In this document: in pieces, positions 13,215-25,299 of the stretch | Position numbering within the stretch: position 1 is the stretch's first letter | How the letters are laid out: each line of letters opens with the position of its first letter | NCBI GenBank assembly: GCA_018105865.1 | Contig: CM030853.1 | Coordinates: 1,258,829-1,322,828, forward strand | Origin: Metaphire vulgaris | Taxonomy: Eukaryota; Annelida; Clitellata; Crassiclitellata; Megascolecidae | DNA: 64,000 nucleotides | Direction of reading: 5' to 3' | Position numbers and translations under genes: made by a program | The notes under the pieces: model-generated | What the model was told of the DNA's origin: nothing | The model's input: the letters and a program-made list of their open reading frames with translations, nothing else | The model's database searches: none

Positions 13215-13470
13215 CCCTCCGTACGTCAGAACGGCGCCAACGTGTTATTCCCAGCGTCGCGTTATGTTTTTACGGTGAAGCCTTGGACCGTCGGTGTTCG
13301 CGGCGCCGCGGAGCCGACCATGGGCCAGGGCCAGGGCCGGGGCCGGGGCCAGGGGCGAGGGACCGCCCGCCCGAACGCGCCCGGGACCAAGGAACACCGG
13401 CTTCTGCGTTTATTCGGCCGTAGAACTGGGCCAACCACGCAAGAATTTCGACCTCGCGTCTGCCAATGTT
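13215..13470. promoter_or_regulatory. Second GC-rich island
   Basis: CpG-rich stretch with a GGGCC/GGCCAG minisatellite near 13322-13362. No coding exon can be defined. It may be regulatory; function unknown. Confidence 0.25.
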
Positions 13471-13508
13471 TATGGCATATGGCGATAAGTAAAAATAGAG
13501 GCCTCTAG

Positions 13509-13510
<2 letters not shown>

Positions 13511-13577
<67 letters not shown>
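13511..13577. repeat. (TA)n microsatellite
   Basis: Pure TA run. Confidence 0.95.
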
Positions 13578-13579
<2 letters not shown>

Positions 13580-13646
13580 CACACATATACAGAGTCTACA
13601 CCGATGTAACATTAACGATATAATAATTTTAAAATAATAATACCAA

Positions 13647-13647
<1 letters not shown>

Positions 13648-13702
<55 letters not shown>

Positions 13703-13717
13703 ATAATAATAATAATA
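13648..13717. repeat. (ACT)n-(AAT)n microsatellite
   Basis: ACT run followed by a short AAT run. Confidence 0.95.
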
Positions 13718-14226
13718 GCCGGCGAACACAATCAGATTAACAGTTAAGTTATAACCTTTCGTATGAAGCCAAATATGGCGAGACTTATTGTAAAAAGAGA
13801 TTTCCTTTTCATAATGACAGTAAAGACCAGTTAGTGAATTATTTCATAGAAATTCGTCGGTTAAGTATACTTCTCAGCGCGTCTCGCTAGAACGCTTAGT
13901 TTTAAGCGATTTTTAAAATTCCTTAACTGTATTTTCTACAGTCTGGTTGATTGATTGATTGAAATTGATTGAATTGAATCAATTGATTGATACAGGAACA
14001 TGACTATCTGCTGCCTTTCTTTGTTATCTTCGCTGATCACGTGTCACGCTTTCTGACGCATCAGTAGGTCACTGACCAGAGAGATAAAAAATAGTGCCCG
14101 GGTCAAAAGGTCAAAGGCTCTCCCGCAGCTGATTAACCCACCACCCGGTCTCAAATGGATAGAGTGGACCAAAAAATCGATTTCCTAGTCTGCTAGTACC
14201 AGTTTCTTCTCTCTCTCTCTCTCTCC

Positions 14227-14227
14227 C

Positions 14228-14300
<73 letters not shown>
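14227..14300. repeat. (CAT)n microsatellite
   Basis: CAT run preceded by a short CT run. Confidence 0.95.
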
Positions 14301-14905
14301 TGGTTTTGTTTCGCCTGGCGTCGGTTACCATGGCGACACCCTCCACCTCACCCCCCCCCCTACCAACCGATATTCTTAAATAAGGCTTTTGTAACGATCT
14401 GGTTAATTCATCATCTTTGCTAAGAATATCGCTGGTGTGCATATATTACTATTGTAGGTGGTGGCGGTGGTGATGCTGATGATGATGGCGCCGCTGGTAT
14501 TTTTCAGTGACTCGCACTGATGGCGTCACGTGGTGACTGTTTTCTTTGTTTTTCAAATGACTCAAAAAAGAGATTCGTCATTTTGAAGAACGCAATAACA
14601 GCCGAAGGAACATGAGTAGAGAGACTCATAAATTCACTCCAAAAGCCCGGATACAACTCCCCATGGCGCTCAACTAATATTCCAATCGCCTCCTGTCTGT
14701 CTGTCTGTCTGTCTGAATAACTGTCAGTCTTACATACTCACTTATCTATAGCCTCCAATGAGTTAGTTACTAACGGACAAAACAGCCGACAGCTAAGACT
14801 CAGAGCAGAAACCGGATTTTCGGAAACGGTTAAAAATTTTGACAGAAGTTTGTCAAAAATCCTTTTATAAAAACGCCATCAGACTGGAATCTTAATAAAT
14901 GACTG

Positions 14906-15136
14906 CATGGCGCAGGCAGGATTCCGGAATATGGGGGGGGGGGGGGCGCCAACCAAGGCTTCTAAAGACCGACATTTTTAATACCAATTAGGGGGTTTGA
15001 GGGAGCATCGTGTTCCCCACTCCAGAAATTTCGAGTAATATTAGGAGCTAATGTGTATATATTTTAATGAATGATTACATCTCTAATAGATTGGCCTTTC
15101 TCCCCTCCCCCCAACTTTCCTCGTGGCTACGCCATG
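14906..15136. mobile_element. GGCGTAGCC-family hAT-like MITE
   Basis: 231 bp from CATGGCGCAGG to GTGGCTACGCCATG with a long G tract inside. The flanks AATGACTG (14898-14905) and TATGACCG (15137-15144) match at six of eight positions, a possible decayed target duplication. Length matches the copy at 24422-24650. Confidence 0.6.
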
Positions 15137-15815
15137 TATGACCGTTAAGTCTACATTTAAAATGTCTTTAATGATTCAGTAATAAAAGAGTTTTTAAATG
15201 AAAGGGAGTCAACGCAACCTTGCATACATACGACCATATGCCGTACGCCATAAATTAAGCATTTTATTATTGGCGTTCGCTATTTTACGCGAGACATGAA
15301 TTATATATTTCACTTATGGAAATTTCCCTCACACGCCACACGGTCGTATAATAAACAGTCTGACGCCGCAACGCTGCTAGCTAGCGAGTTGCTACTAGCA
15401 AGGCATTTTAGCAATGCATCACCTGCCCTTGGGGCAGAATGAAAATGTCTAAAATTACCATATGCATTAATCATTCAAAAAATTAATGCATAAAGCAACG
15501 GCGGAAACATTCATAAGTGAGTTGAAAGGTGAAATGGCTTATTTTATCCCGACCATCGTCAGTTTGGAAGAACTGCAGTCCAGATTGTAGGTCATAAAAT
15601 AACCGGAGCAGGTCAAGGGTCAATAAAGGTCAAGTCTTCTTTATGAACACATAGAAGTCGATCGGTGTTGTACAACATTGTTTGGGTAAAAGTATCGTCA
15701 TGTCTCCTCCATTTATTTTCCCTTTAATTCTACCCCGACATGCAAAAACATAAAAATCGTCACCGTTTTAAGCGTCTAAATAAGTCGCCACTGCTTTTTT
15801 AAAATGCCTGGGGCC

Positions 15816-15985
15816 CATACGCGGATTTTATTAAAGGCTAGGGGGTAGGCTTAAGCCTACCCAACTAATCCCACCAAAACAAAAAAAATGTTTTTTCCAT
15901 CAACACCAGGTCTGTCGCGTGCTGGATGGCACCCCCAAACCTACATGCTAGCCTACCCAAATATTAAACTCTAAATCCGCCTATG
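15816..15985. mobile_element. hAT-like MITE with perfect 8-bp duplication
   Basis: 170 bp with ends CATACGCGGATTTTA and TAAATCCGCCTATG (inverted, one mismatch in the first nine bases). Flanked by identical CTGGGGCC at 15808-15815 and 15986-15993. Internally it is self-complementary around GGGTAGGCTTAAGCCTACCC. No coding capacity. Confidence 0.9.
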
Positions 15986-15993
15986 CTGGGGCC

Positions 15994-16286
15994 TAGGGTT
16001 GCCAGATCTCCCGTATTTTACGGGAGCTCCCGTGTTTCAGGCCCAGTCTCCCGCCTCCTTATAACTTGTTTGTAATACTGTATTGATTCACTACAAAGCA
16101 GATAATGCAGTGCATGCGAACGGTGTTGTTTATCGCTTTTTCCTATAGTCTATACTCTATTAGGTCTATAGTACTGTATAATATAGCTCTAGCCATAATA
16201 ATTCACAATGAAGTGGACCGTGGAGTGGACGCATTGATTGTGGAAACAATCTCGCGTATTTCGACTTTGGATATCTGGCCACCCTA
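15994..16286. mobile_element. Second hAT-like element directly adjoining the first
   Basis: 293 bp with ends TAGGGTTGCCAGAT and ATCTGGCCACCCTA. Its left flank is the right target copy of the neighbouring element (CTGGGGCC, 15986-15993) and its right flank is CTGGGGCT (16287-16294). Thus three copies of one 8-bp target bracket two unrelated elements. Confidence 0.85.
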
Positions 16287-16557
16287 CTGGGGCTCCCGAA
16301 ATTCTTAAAACGGTACTGTCCAGGGTAACGTGAACATCATCAAACCATCGATCAGTTAGATACTTCGTGTCTCGATTCTTAATAGTTTTTCCGAGCACGG
16401 GATTCGAAAATTCGTTCAGAGCGGACAAGAAACGACTTCACAACACAGTCACCGTCAAACAATTTCCAGCCATTCGCTCACTTTATGCATAAGTCACACG
16501 AAAAAGCTGAGCCACAAAATCTCCGGGGAACAAAGCACGAGGTCCAGCGATACACAC

Positions 16558-16561
<4 letters not shown>

Positions 16562-16622
<61 letters not shown>
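16562..16622. repeat. (GA)n microsatellite
   Basis: Pure GA run. Confidence 0.95.
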
Positions 16623-16623
<1 letters not shown>

Positions 16624-16733
16624 CCTGAACTTTAGTCACTCGGAGTGACACGTCACGTATCGAATCACTCCCAACTGGAATGCCGGGTGAGTGTTTTAAA
16701 TGCCCTCGCTGGCTGGTCAAGTCGAAAGAAGAC

Positions 16734-16734
16734 T

Positions 16735-16796
<62 letters not shown>
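16734..16796. repeat. (GACA)n microsatellite
   Basis: Tetranucleotide run of about 15 copies. Confidence 0.95.
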
Positions 16797-16876
16797 TGGC
16801 TTCTAAAAAAAGAGGAAACTAATTAGTGATTAATCGTCTGGCGATTTTCGCAATACTCTACATTCATTTCAAACGT

Positions 16877-17010
16877 CGTTGGCGAAGCCTCGAGGGGCGC
16901 AGGGGTGAGCACCCCCCGTATTCGGGTTAAGATCAAATGGTTAGATTTGCGCAAAACCAATGAGAAACTTTACCAGTTTGTAGGAGAGGCAAAGTGACCG
17001 CCATTAGGAT
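16877..17010. mobile_element. 5' part of a GGCGTAGCC-family MITE
   Basis: TTGGCGAAGCCTCG and the internal GATTTGCGCAAAACCAATGAG match the family; no right terminus is recognisable. Confidence 0.45.
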
Positions 17011-17227
17011 ATTGTGAAAACTTTCTCCCAGAATGTCAACAGTTATCCGCTACCGTTGATTTCGAAAGCATTATACTTTTTCTTTTTTTTAAACAGAGGG
17101 TCTAACTCACTCCCCACTCGATGCAGAAAATATCAGTTCCTATCAGTCAGACCTTTTCCACGTGGGTAGAAAATTTGATGGCTTCACCTTCACAAGTCAT
17201 TCCTTAAAAACCGACATACTGGTCCGT

Positions 17228-17229
<2 letters not shown>

Positions 17230-17286
<57 letters not shown>
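17230..17286. repeat. (TA)n microsatellite
   Basis: Pure TA run. Confidence 0.95.
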
Positions 17287-17291
<5 letters not shown>

Positions 17292-17582
17292 GATCCAGTG
17301 CTGCATAAGCAACGACGTAAGTTCAAAAGTTGTAACAATGAGAAGAGAGCAGCAGACAGACAGAAGGACGGATGTACAGTATTATACACACATACATGCA
17401 GGCAGACATACAAACACACACACACACAGAAGCATAGAAACGAGCATTTAAGAAGAAACCTCCATCGCGTGCAACTTCTCGTTTTCCCATTTCGTTATAA
17501 AACATTCTACTCCACCCTAGCTCTCCTCTCAAAACCAGTGCAGGGAAAGGGCGATAATAGAAACAGCACCGAATGACCTCTC

Positions 17583-17630
17583 CCCCCCTCTCTCTCTCTC
17601 CCTCTCTCTCTCTCCCTCTCTCTCTCTCCC
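17583..17630. repeat. (CT)n microsatellite with interruptions
   Basis: CT-rich low-complexity stretch. Confidence 0.9.
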
Positions 17631-18549
17631 CACCGGAAAGAATACAGTACTAGGGGTAGGGGTCGGGGGTGCATAGGCAGGGAAAAGGGGGCTGGATGAG
17701 ACCACACAAAGCTTATCGCGATACACCGAGTATAATTTTTACGACTTTGATTCGGGGGCGGAATATAATAAAACCGCGCTGAAACACCCGAGCACCGCAC
17801 GGGGTGATGAGGGAAGGTCGCAGCAGATCACGTGACCAGCGGAGAAGATGGCACTTCGCACCTGGTGGGAAGAGTATTAACGACAATGTCTCTCAGTCAG
17901 GCAAAGCAGCCTTTTAGGGTAAGTTGGTGCAAGACCGGCCGTTAACAAGAAAAATGCCAAGTCGTGTGTTCCCGGGCCTCGGTTAGAAGGTTTCTTGGCA
18001 TTCTAAACAGTGAGTGTCTTTCATATTATAACAGCGATTACAATTTATTCGGTCGTCACGACGTAAGTCATCACGTATATTATATTGCGACCATAACTGT
18101 CACGTCATCTCCAAGCCAAACCCATTTTCGCGGATGTTGGCATGCATGACAGGACATTCCACCAGACCGCCACAAGTACCAGCAGAGAAACAAACATACA
18201 GCACATAATTACCCTATCAAGAAGACGATGTAACATTGTCTGACGTTGTCTGTTTGGCTTCAACGGACAGTTGATATAAAAGACAGACAGACAAACAGAC
18301 AGACAGATGACAGAGAATTGATTGTCACGTCTTGCTGACATTTCAAAGACCAGTCATTTCGTGAAATTTCGAATCATATATCAATCAATCCTAAAACTTC
18401 TTTAGCGCCATTATAAAATGCACCTGCATCAGTCGATGGCCGGTTCAGATTAAGAATTGTAGTGAAAAATCATGTCCGTCGAAGAAAAAATATAAATATA
18501 CAGACTATCCCCGAAGGAGCTATAAAAATGCAACGATACTTACTTGCAT

Positions 18550-18715
18550 GCATAAACATATGCAATGCAGATCTATAGGCTACGGTGTACGTTTTCGTGG
18601 CAGCATGATTGGCCAAATTATGAAGATAATTGCAATAATTATTTAATGCAGAGTGTAGACCCAATGTAATTGTCCACTTCCTCTTTGGCATCGATTGTTT
18701 CATTAATTTCGCCAA
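18550..18715 (-). other. Candidate upstream coding exon for hunchback (weak)
   Basis: On the minus strand an open frame begins with ATG and runs 55 codons to CAA|GTAAGT with phase 1, the phase needed to join the first visible hunchback exon (the split codon would become AAC). No family motif supports it. A competing candidate is ATGG|GTGAGT at about 24202-24212, also phase 1. Either may be chance. Confidence 0.18.
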
Positions 18716-19413
18716 TTATAAAACGGTGTCTGATATCACAATGTAAAAATGGAATTTCCAGCAACAACAACATTAAGCTTACAACGAAGGGATCAAATTT
18801 ACAGAGTCACGTGACTACTACTACTACTACTATTACTACTACAACATCACGTGACCATCTAACAGCGGACGCCAGTTAATTGGCTATGGTATAGGACTTT
18901 GACAATAGCTTAGCGCGGTCTCTTTTCTTCCTGTTCTCTGTAATTTTAAACCGAGACGCATTTCTTCTTTGAAAAGAGCATTCTGCCAAACGAACGAAGC
19001 TATATATGTCGCGTTGTGGGCCTACTATAGGGCTATGCCTAACCCGGAGGGTGGAGAGGCCGCTGTTATAAAAGCAACCTTGGAATTCCCCCCACCCCCA
19101 CCCCACCCCTTCCCACCACCCGAATAGAACTGTTTTAAATTCGTTTGGATTCCGTGAATTCCCTCGTCACTTATGATGACAACGTAGATCATAATTATTG
19201 CTTCAGATTAGAATTGCTATAGATCGTGAACTCTGGCTTAGAAACGTCACCATACTCAGGAAGCTGAGCAGCTCTGTCATGAGCCAGCTGTTAAGCCGAT
19301 CCTTTGAATGTATAGCGGATATATGCTTAGCTTACTAATTATTGTTAAGGTCGACGGTGTTTTCTCAGTAAGCATATAATGGCCACTGGCCAGAATGGCT
19401 GATTCGTATAAAC

Positions 19414-20315
19414 TAGAGATGTGCGGGTACAGCAAAATGCATACCCTACCCGTACCCGTGGAAAAACTTTTTTACCCTACCCTACCCGTACCCGCTAGCG
19501 CTGTACCCTACCCGACCCGTACCCGTAAGCTGTGTACCCGTACCCGTACCCGTACCCGTAACCGACTTTGGTTGGAATTTGGAGTTTTTGGATTTGGAAT
19601 TTTGGACTCGTACCCGCGGGTGTGTTTACGGGTACAAGTACTACAAGAACCTGTACATGGACCCGTGAACCCGTAGCCGTTCCTAGAGACTACAGAGAGG
19701 CAACAGTGAAATAGGGGCTACGAAATTGGGATAACTATTCATTGTAAATAGCACGCATGTTTAGATTAGGACAGATCTAGTACTTAGGAATCAGGATAAT
19801 CAGTCAGCTAGCCTAAGCCGACATGAATGGGCTTGTTTAAAATATTTAGTAGATATCATTTATCTATGAGCAGGCATTAGAGCTCAAGTTAAACAACAAA
19901 ACTTTACCAGAAGAACTTCTCGGTCAAAGAGTCCTTGGAGGAGTCAGAGGACGCCATTATAGATTTATTACTGATGATGTCAGATTACGTCATCTGTATT
20001 TCCTTTATGTTTTCAGTAAGTAAAATGCATGCTGTCTGACAAACTGAACGCGATGTACAAGTTATATTAATACACTTTACTCAATATTATTTTTCTATTA
20101 CTGCATTGCTAATTTGCTATAGTAGTGAGAAATGAAAATATAACTTTACGGGTAAAACGGGTATACCCGTACCCGTAGCCGCTATACCCGTACCCGTAGC
20201 GCTGTACCCGTACCCGACCCGTACCCGTAAAATGTGTACCCTACCCTACCCGTACCCGCGGGTACGGGTACGGGTAGGGTATACCCGCGGGTACGGGTAT
20301 ACCCGCACATCCCTA
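19414..20315. mobile_element. Non-autonomous hAT element with TACCCG subterminal arrays
   Basis: 902 bp with termini TAGAGATGTGCGGGTA and TACCCGCACATCCCTA (inverted, one mismatch), flanked by identical GTATAAAC at 19406-19413 and 20316-20323. Next to both ends lie dense arrays of TACCCG/CGGGTA hexamers in both orientations, up to about 150 bp deep. The middle is ordinary AT-rich sequence with no transposase. hAT transposases commonly bind repeated subterminal motifs, so the arrays may be binding sites. Confidence 0.9.
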
Positions 20316-20611
20316 GTATAAACGCCTGTGTCTATGATTCTTAGGCATTTCCACATATCCGAAGTTTGTTCTGATCGTCTGGAACAAAGGTTTGGTCCAA
20401 TTTCGAGGAACTGGTCTCGACTACTGCAACTGCCCTACGTGTGGGGGCTCTTACGGTGTTTGGCAACTATATATTCCGACTGTCCTAAAACTTAGAGCAA
20501 CAGGCGTGCATTGCAAAGTTACGATAGTATTATCTCCGTCTCTGTCAGCCTGTCTATATCTACCTCTGTCTGTCTGTCTGTCTGTCTCTATCTCCATATT
20601 ACATATGTATA

Positions 20612-20868
20612 TACAGGCCCGCCGAGAGAAAGTCCGGGCCCCGTGGAGAACAAAATTTCTTGACCTTTTTTGCTTGTCAGCCTTTCTCCCTGTTAAAATA
20701 ACCTGACGACCTTTTCTGCCTGTCAACCTTTTGTTCGTTGGGCTCCCTCTACTTTAGTGTTATTATTCATATTATTTGATTTGTTAATTATACGTATTCA
20801 TCATGGGTCTGGCCCCCAGACCGCCGGGACCCTGTGCAGTTGCCCCTCTGCCCCTCTCGGCGGCCCTG
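20612..20868. mobile_element. Element with CAGG-CCGCCGAGAG inverted ends
   Basis: Left end CAGGCCCGCCGAGAG and right end CTCTCGGCGGCCCTG are inverted repeats. 257 bp, non-coding. No clear target duplication; hAT-like by its CAG...CTG ends. Confidence 0.6.
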
Positions 20869-21512
20869 GACATAGATGAAACGTTTCTAATACGTAGCAA
20901 TTTCTGTCTATTTCAGTAAAGGGCGCTAGCTCTCTGGACCACCCAACTCAAAGATTTAGTCCCTCCTCCCAAGAAATCAAAAGTTATAGGCCTATAAACG
21001 ATTACGTTCAATATGTTTTGCCCATACGGTTATAGGCAAAAAAGCCATTGTCAGTATATACATATATGGCAACTGTCGCTTTCAAGCCTGCAAAAACACA
21101 CACGCACACATGCAGGTGTAAACTTGGACAAAGAGATGCGGGGGCCAACCTCATCTCCCTATCTATCATCTCTCCGTTCAGAACCAGGTATGGCAAAATG
21201 TGTGTGCGTGGTGGGGAGGATAAGAACCTCGCGACCTGAAGGAAATGTAAGCATTAACGCACGCAAACGCATTTTCCTAGTACATTCATTGGTGGTCGTT
21301 TATTCCGTCCAGAATATTAGAATATTCTTTCCTTGAATCTTGTCGGTCACCGATCCTGTCTTTCTCCTCTTTTCATTACGTTGATATTTCGCAGTAAGTC
21401 AAACATCGATACAGATCATAATATCATTACACCGCGTGTCTCCGTTCACAACGCGCTTCGATTCTAAAGGAAGCAAAGAAAAAAATAGATGGCCGTCGTG
21501 AGAAGTCTTAGA

Positions 21513-21515
<3 letters not shown>

Positions 21516-21571
<56 letters not shown>
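21516..21571. repeat. (TA)n microsatellite
   Basis: Pure TA run. Confidence 0.95.
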
Positions 21572-21573
<2 letters not shown>

Positions 21574-22196
21574 CTCGAAAAAGTAATTCTGTCACTCATC
21601 TGCTGTCAATAAAGCCAAAAGCGCCGCGTGACAAACTGTCAAACTGGCGTGACGAGAGAGAAAGTGGAACACCCACGATTTTGGTCACAATGCGACAAGA
21701 CAGGTAATGCAGGTGATCGGAAGTAATTCAGGTGGTTGCTTCAGGTGTGCGGGGTTGGAGGTGGGGGGCGGAAGAGGGGCATGTCACGAGTTTCTAATGA
21801 GAAAAAAATCGTGACGAGATCTTCATGCTCAGTTAATTATAAACGTTCTTGGCGAAAGTCACGACGTCTTAAGAGGCTCAGAACAATATTGTCTTTTATG
21901 ACTGTATATTGAACATCATATCGCACGAGTCTCTCATATTAAGGGCTATAATTATGGCTACTGTAGAATAGTGGCGTCGACAGGGTTCAGGAATATGGGG
22001 GCGAGAGGGGGGCAGAAACTCCATCGTCATTGCTTTAAACTTTGCAAGAATAATAAATATCATTCTCAATTTCGATCTACAGGCTTCGAAACAGAGCACT
22101 CCCAACCATTTATTACTACACACTAACGCCATTGACGGTACGAGAACGAAGGACAATAATGGCAATGAAATGAATTATATCCACTACTATTACAAC

Positions 22197-22222
22197 AACT
22201 ACTACTACTACTGCTGCTGCTG

Positions 22223-22302
<80 letters not shown>

Positions 22303-22310
22303 GGTACTGG

Positions 22311-22369
<59 letters not shown>

Positions 22370-22370
22370 T
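22197..22370. repeat. (ACT)n microsatellite
   Basis: About 170 bp of ACT with CTG and GGTACT interruptions. The poly-residue frames on both strands are artefacts of it. Confidence 0.95.
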
Positions 22371-22658
22371 AAATAGTATTAATAATCGAGTTTGAAAGTC
22401 GCCAAGGGCAGCATGGAGCACTGCTAAAAAAGGGCACTGCGCCTTGAAAAAAGAACAATGCGACTTAAGCACGGATCACTACTACTACCACATTTTCTAG
22501 CACTACTACTACTATTATTTCAACAACAACAACAACTACTACTATTACTGCACTGCTAAAAAAGGGCACTGCGCCCTACTACTACTGCGCCTTAAGCATG
22601 GAGAACTACTACTATGACCACTTCTAGCACTACTACTATTATTACATCAACAACTGCA

Positions 22659-22811
<153 letters not shown>

Positions 22812-22849
22812 TCAGAATGACAGTCGTCTCCGCATTTAGAATGCTTTAT

Positions 22850-23576
22850 CCATGACCGCCCTCGCGATTCCATTATACTGTTAAAGATCGATTCAAGCAC
22901 CATATTGAGCCAATGTCTTTAGCATCTTTTACTACATAGATATCAGTCACTATTAGAAACATAGGCCATCAATATTTGCATTTAGAAGGTGTCGTCCATG
23001 ATCCCCCTCGCTATTCCATAATGCTATTAACCCCTTAACTGGGGACCCCGGATATATCGGTCCATTTTACATTGAGTTACAGTTAAATACACAGTTAAGG
23101 GGTTAATGCGTAGGATTTGTGCAAAATCAAGCGCAATTTTGACAGTTATTTCGTCCTGTTAAATATCGGTTTCAAGCACCATATTGAGCCACTATCTTTA
23201 GCATCCTCTACTACATAGATATCAGTCGCTATTACGAACATAGGCCTTCAACTTCCGAATTTAGAAGGCCTCATCCATGACCACCCTCGCTATTCCATAA
23301 TGCTAATAATGCGTAGGATTTGTACAAAATCAAGAGCATTGCTGACAGTTATTTCGTCCTGTTAAAGATTGATTTCAAGCACCATATTGAGCCACTATCT
23401 TTAGCATCCTCTACTACATAGACATCAGTCGCTATTACGAACATAGGCCTTCAACTTCCGAATTTAGAAGGCCTCATCCATGACCACCCTCGCTATTCCA
23501 TAATGCTAATAATGCGTAGGATTTGTGCAAGATCAAGCGCATTTTTGACAGTTATTTCGTCCTGTTAAAGATCGTA
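22850..23576. repeat. 203-bp tandem repeat, about three units
   Basis: TTCAAGCACCATATTGAGCC recurs at 22892, 23171 and 23374. The second spacing is 203 bp; the first is 279, exactly 76 more, because an 80-bp TTAA element sits in that unit (76 bp net of the duplicated TTAA). The last unit breaks off at 23573 into TAACCCTAACCCC and an AAG run. Confidence 0.9.
23027..23106. mobile_element. 80-bp TTAA-bounded MITE, copy 2 (with unfilled sister sites)
   Basis: TTAACCCCTTAACTGG to AGTTAAGGGGTTAA, inserted in the first 203-bp unit. The other units read GCTAATAATGCG where this one reads GCTATTAA...TTAATGCG, which shows one TTAA before insertion and two after (one base diverged). Confidence 0.92.
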
Positions 23577-23588
23577 ACCCTAACCCCA

Positions 23589-23738
23589 AGAAGAAGAAGA
23601 AGAAGAAGAAGAAGAAGAAGAAGAAGAAGAAGAAGAAGAAGAAGAAGAAGAAGAAGAAGAAGAAGAAGAAGAAGAAGAAGAAGAAGAAGAAGAAGAAGAA
23701 GAAGAAGAAGAAGAAGAAGAAGAAGAAGAAGAAGAAGC
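23589..23738. repeat. (AAG)n microsatellite, 150 bp
   Basis: Uninterrupted AAG run immediately after two TAACCC-like hexamers; the poly-Arg frame is an artefact. Confidence 0.95.
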
Positions 23739-24421
23739 GTGGCGTAGAGACTCTATTATAGAAAGTTAGATCGGTTGAACAAGAACGCGACTAATTCTGA
23801 ATATAGATGTTTAGTGTTACGGCAAATTCGGTTTATCTTAAATTCCTGAAAACTCCCTATAATTTTATTAATCATGACCCCAATGCGGAGATCGTCATCT
23901 CTTTCTGAAAGACAGAAGGTTCTCAAGGGACTCTATGATAGTCGCACCTTCATGCCACAACGCTCACGAAAATAACAAACCGCATCGCAGTCTGATAACG
24001 ATAAAGACGGTCGACAGAGTACCAAATACTGAGTACCAAATACTGAGTACGTATAGTAGCAACTGAGTTATGGAGCAACGGCGCCACGTCGTTGTGGTAT
24101 TGAAATGGCATCCAGAAGGCTTTCAAAGGTATCCATTAAAATGAAATTAACGTCACCCTAAGTTTCACCTCCAAGTATATATGCTGTCCAGTGTCCACTC
24201 ACCCATCTGTCCAATATATTATTCCACTCAGAGACATCTAGATACCATTTAGAAGGCTTTGCCTCCCCCCACACACGATTTAAAATTAAACGTTGGACAA
24301 AGGAATTTGAAAATCGAATAAACCATTTCGCTCAGAACGGTTCCTTTTCTACGTCTGACAACAATGTATCTGACTTCGTTGTAATGTTATTATTATCAGC
24401 AACATACGTTAAAAGTTAAAG

Positions 24422-24650
24422 ACACTGGCGTGGCCACGGGCGAGGGGGGACACAGGACCGGACCCCCTATTTTGGATGGAATCAGGGCGGGTAGTTAGGA
24501 TGATAGGAAGAGAATCGATAAACATGAAGGTGAACGACGTGCCAAGATCTCTTTGGAATCGCTTTTATGCTGGTAGACTTTTTTCACTCGAAACTTTATG
24601 TGCCCCCCTTCCCCTATTCCGAAACCGGAACCCTACAGCTACGCCACTAT
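24422..24650. mobile_element. GGCGTAGCC-family hAT-like MITE
   Basis: 229 bp between AGTTAAAG (24414-24421) and AGTTGAAG (24651-24658), a seven-of-eight target match. Inverted ends contain CTGGCGTGGCC and GCTACGCCA. G-rich and C-rich interior. Confidence 0.75.
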
Positions 24651-25299
24651 AGTTGAAGTATAAATTCCGTCTCTAACTCGTGCAAACTTCCGATCCCATC
24701 GTGTGGATCGCCGTCACATGATCATTGATCATGATCAAAATATTATACTGAAGCGTCAAGTTACGAACGTGTCGTAGATTTTTTGGACCGGCCTCTGCTG
24801 CAAATACTGTAGCTTAACCATATAGAAACATCGAAATTATTCCAAAAGCAATTATTATATAGGTCCAACTGATTTCAGTCGCTTAGAATAATTATTATTT
24901 AAGAAGATGCACGAATGAGTATTTCTATACCTGAACGATGTTTCGTCTTTTTCGTTTCGTTGATTGATTGCGCGTTACGTTGATTTTTCTGCAGATTTCA
25001 GGCGATTACCTCGCATCTGTCGAAGTTCGATTTCCAGTATAGGCCTATCGCTGGAAGACAATAAATATAAAAAGATGTAAACTTCTGATTCCAGATCAGA
25101 AGGGAAACGATTCCAAATCTGACGTTTTCCCCAAAGACTTGGTATTCTTAATATAACACAACGCGATTAACTTGACCGCCTATCGGGAAAAGTCTATTTC
25201 TTATTATAAAAAGTCTTAAAAGTAAGCTTATTTCAATTTAAAGAAATCTGGGAGATAGGGTTTTAGAGTTAGACGGAGGTGTACCGGTAAATGCCGCAA

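Noticed and set aside
17897..17930. ATG followed by eleven codons and AGG|GTAAGT on the plus strand
   Set aside because: A good donor context but no downstream plus-strand exon could be found.
22116..22472. Long poly-Val, poly-Ser and poly-Tyr frames on both strands
   Set aside because: They translate the ACT microsatellite; not genes.
23523..23747. Poly-Arg open frame
   Set aside because: Translation of the AAG run.
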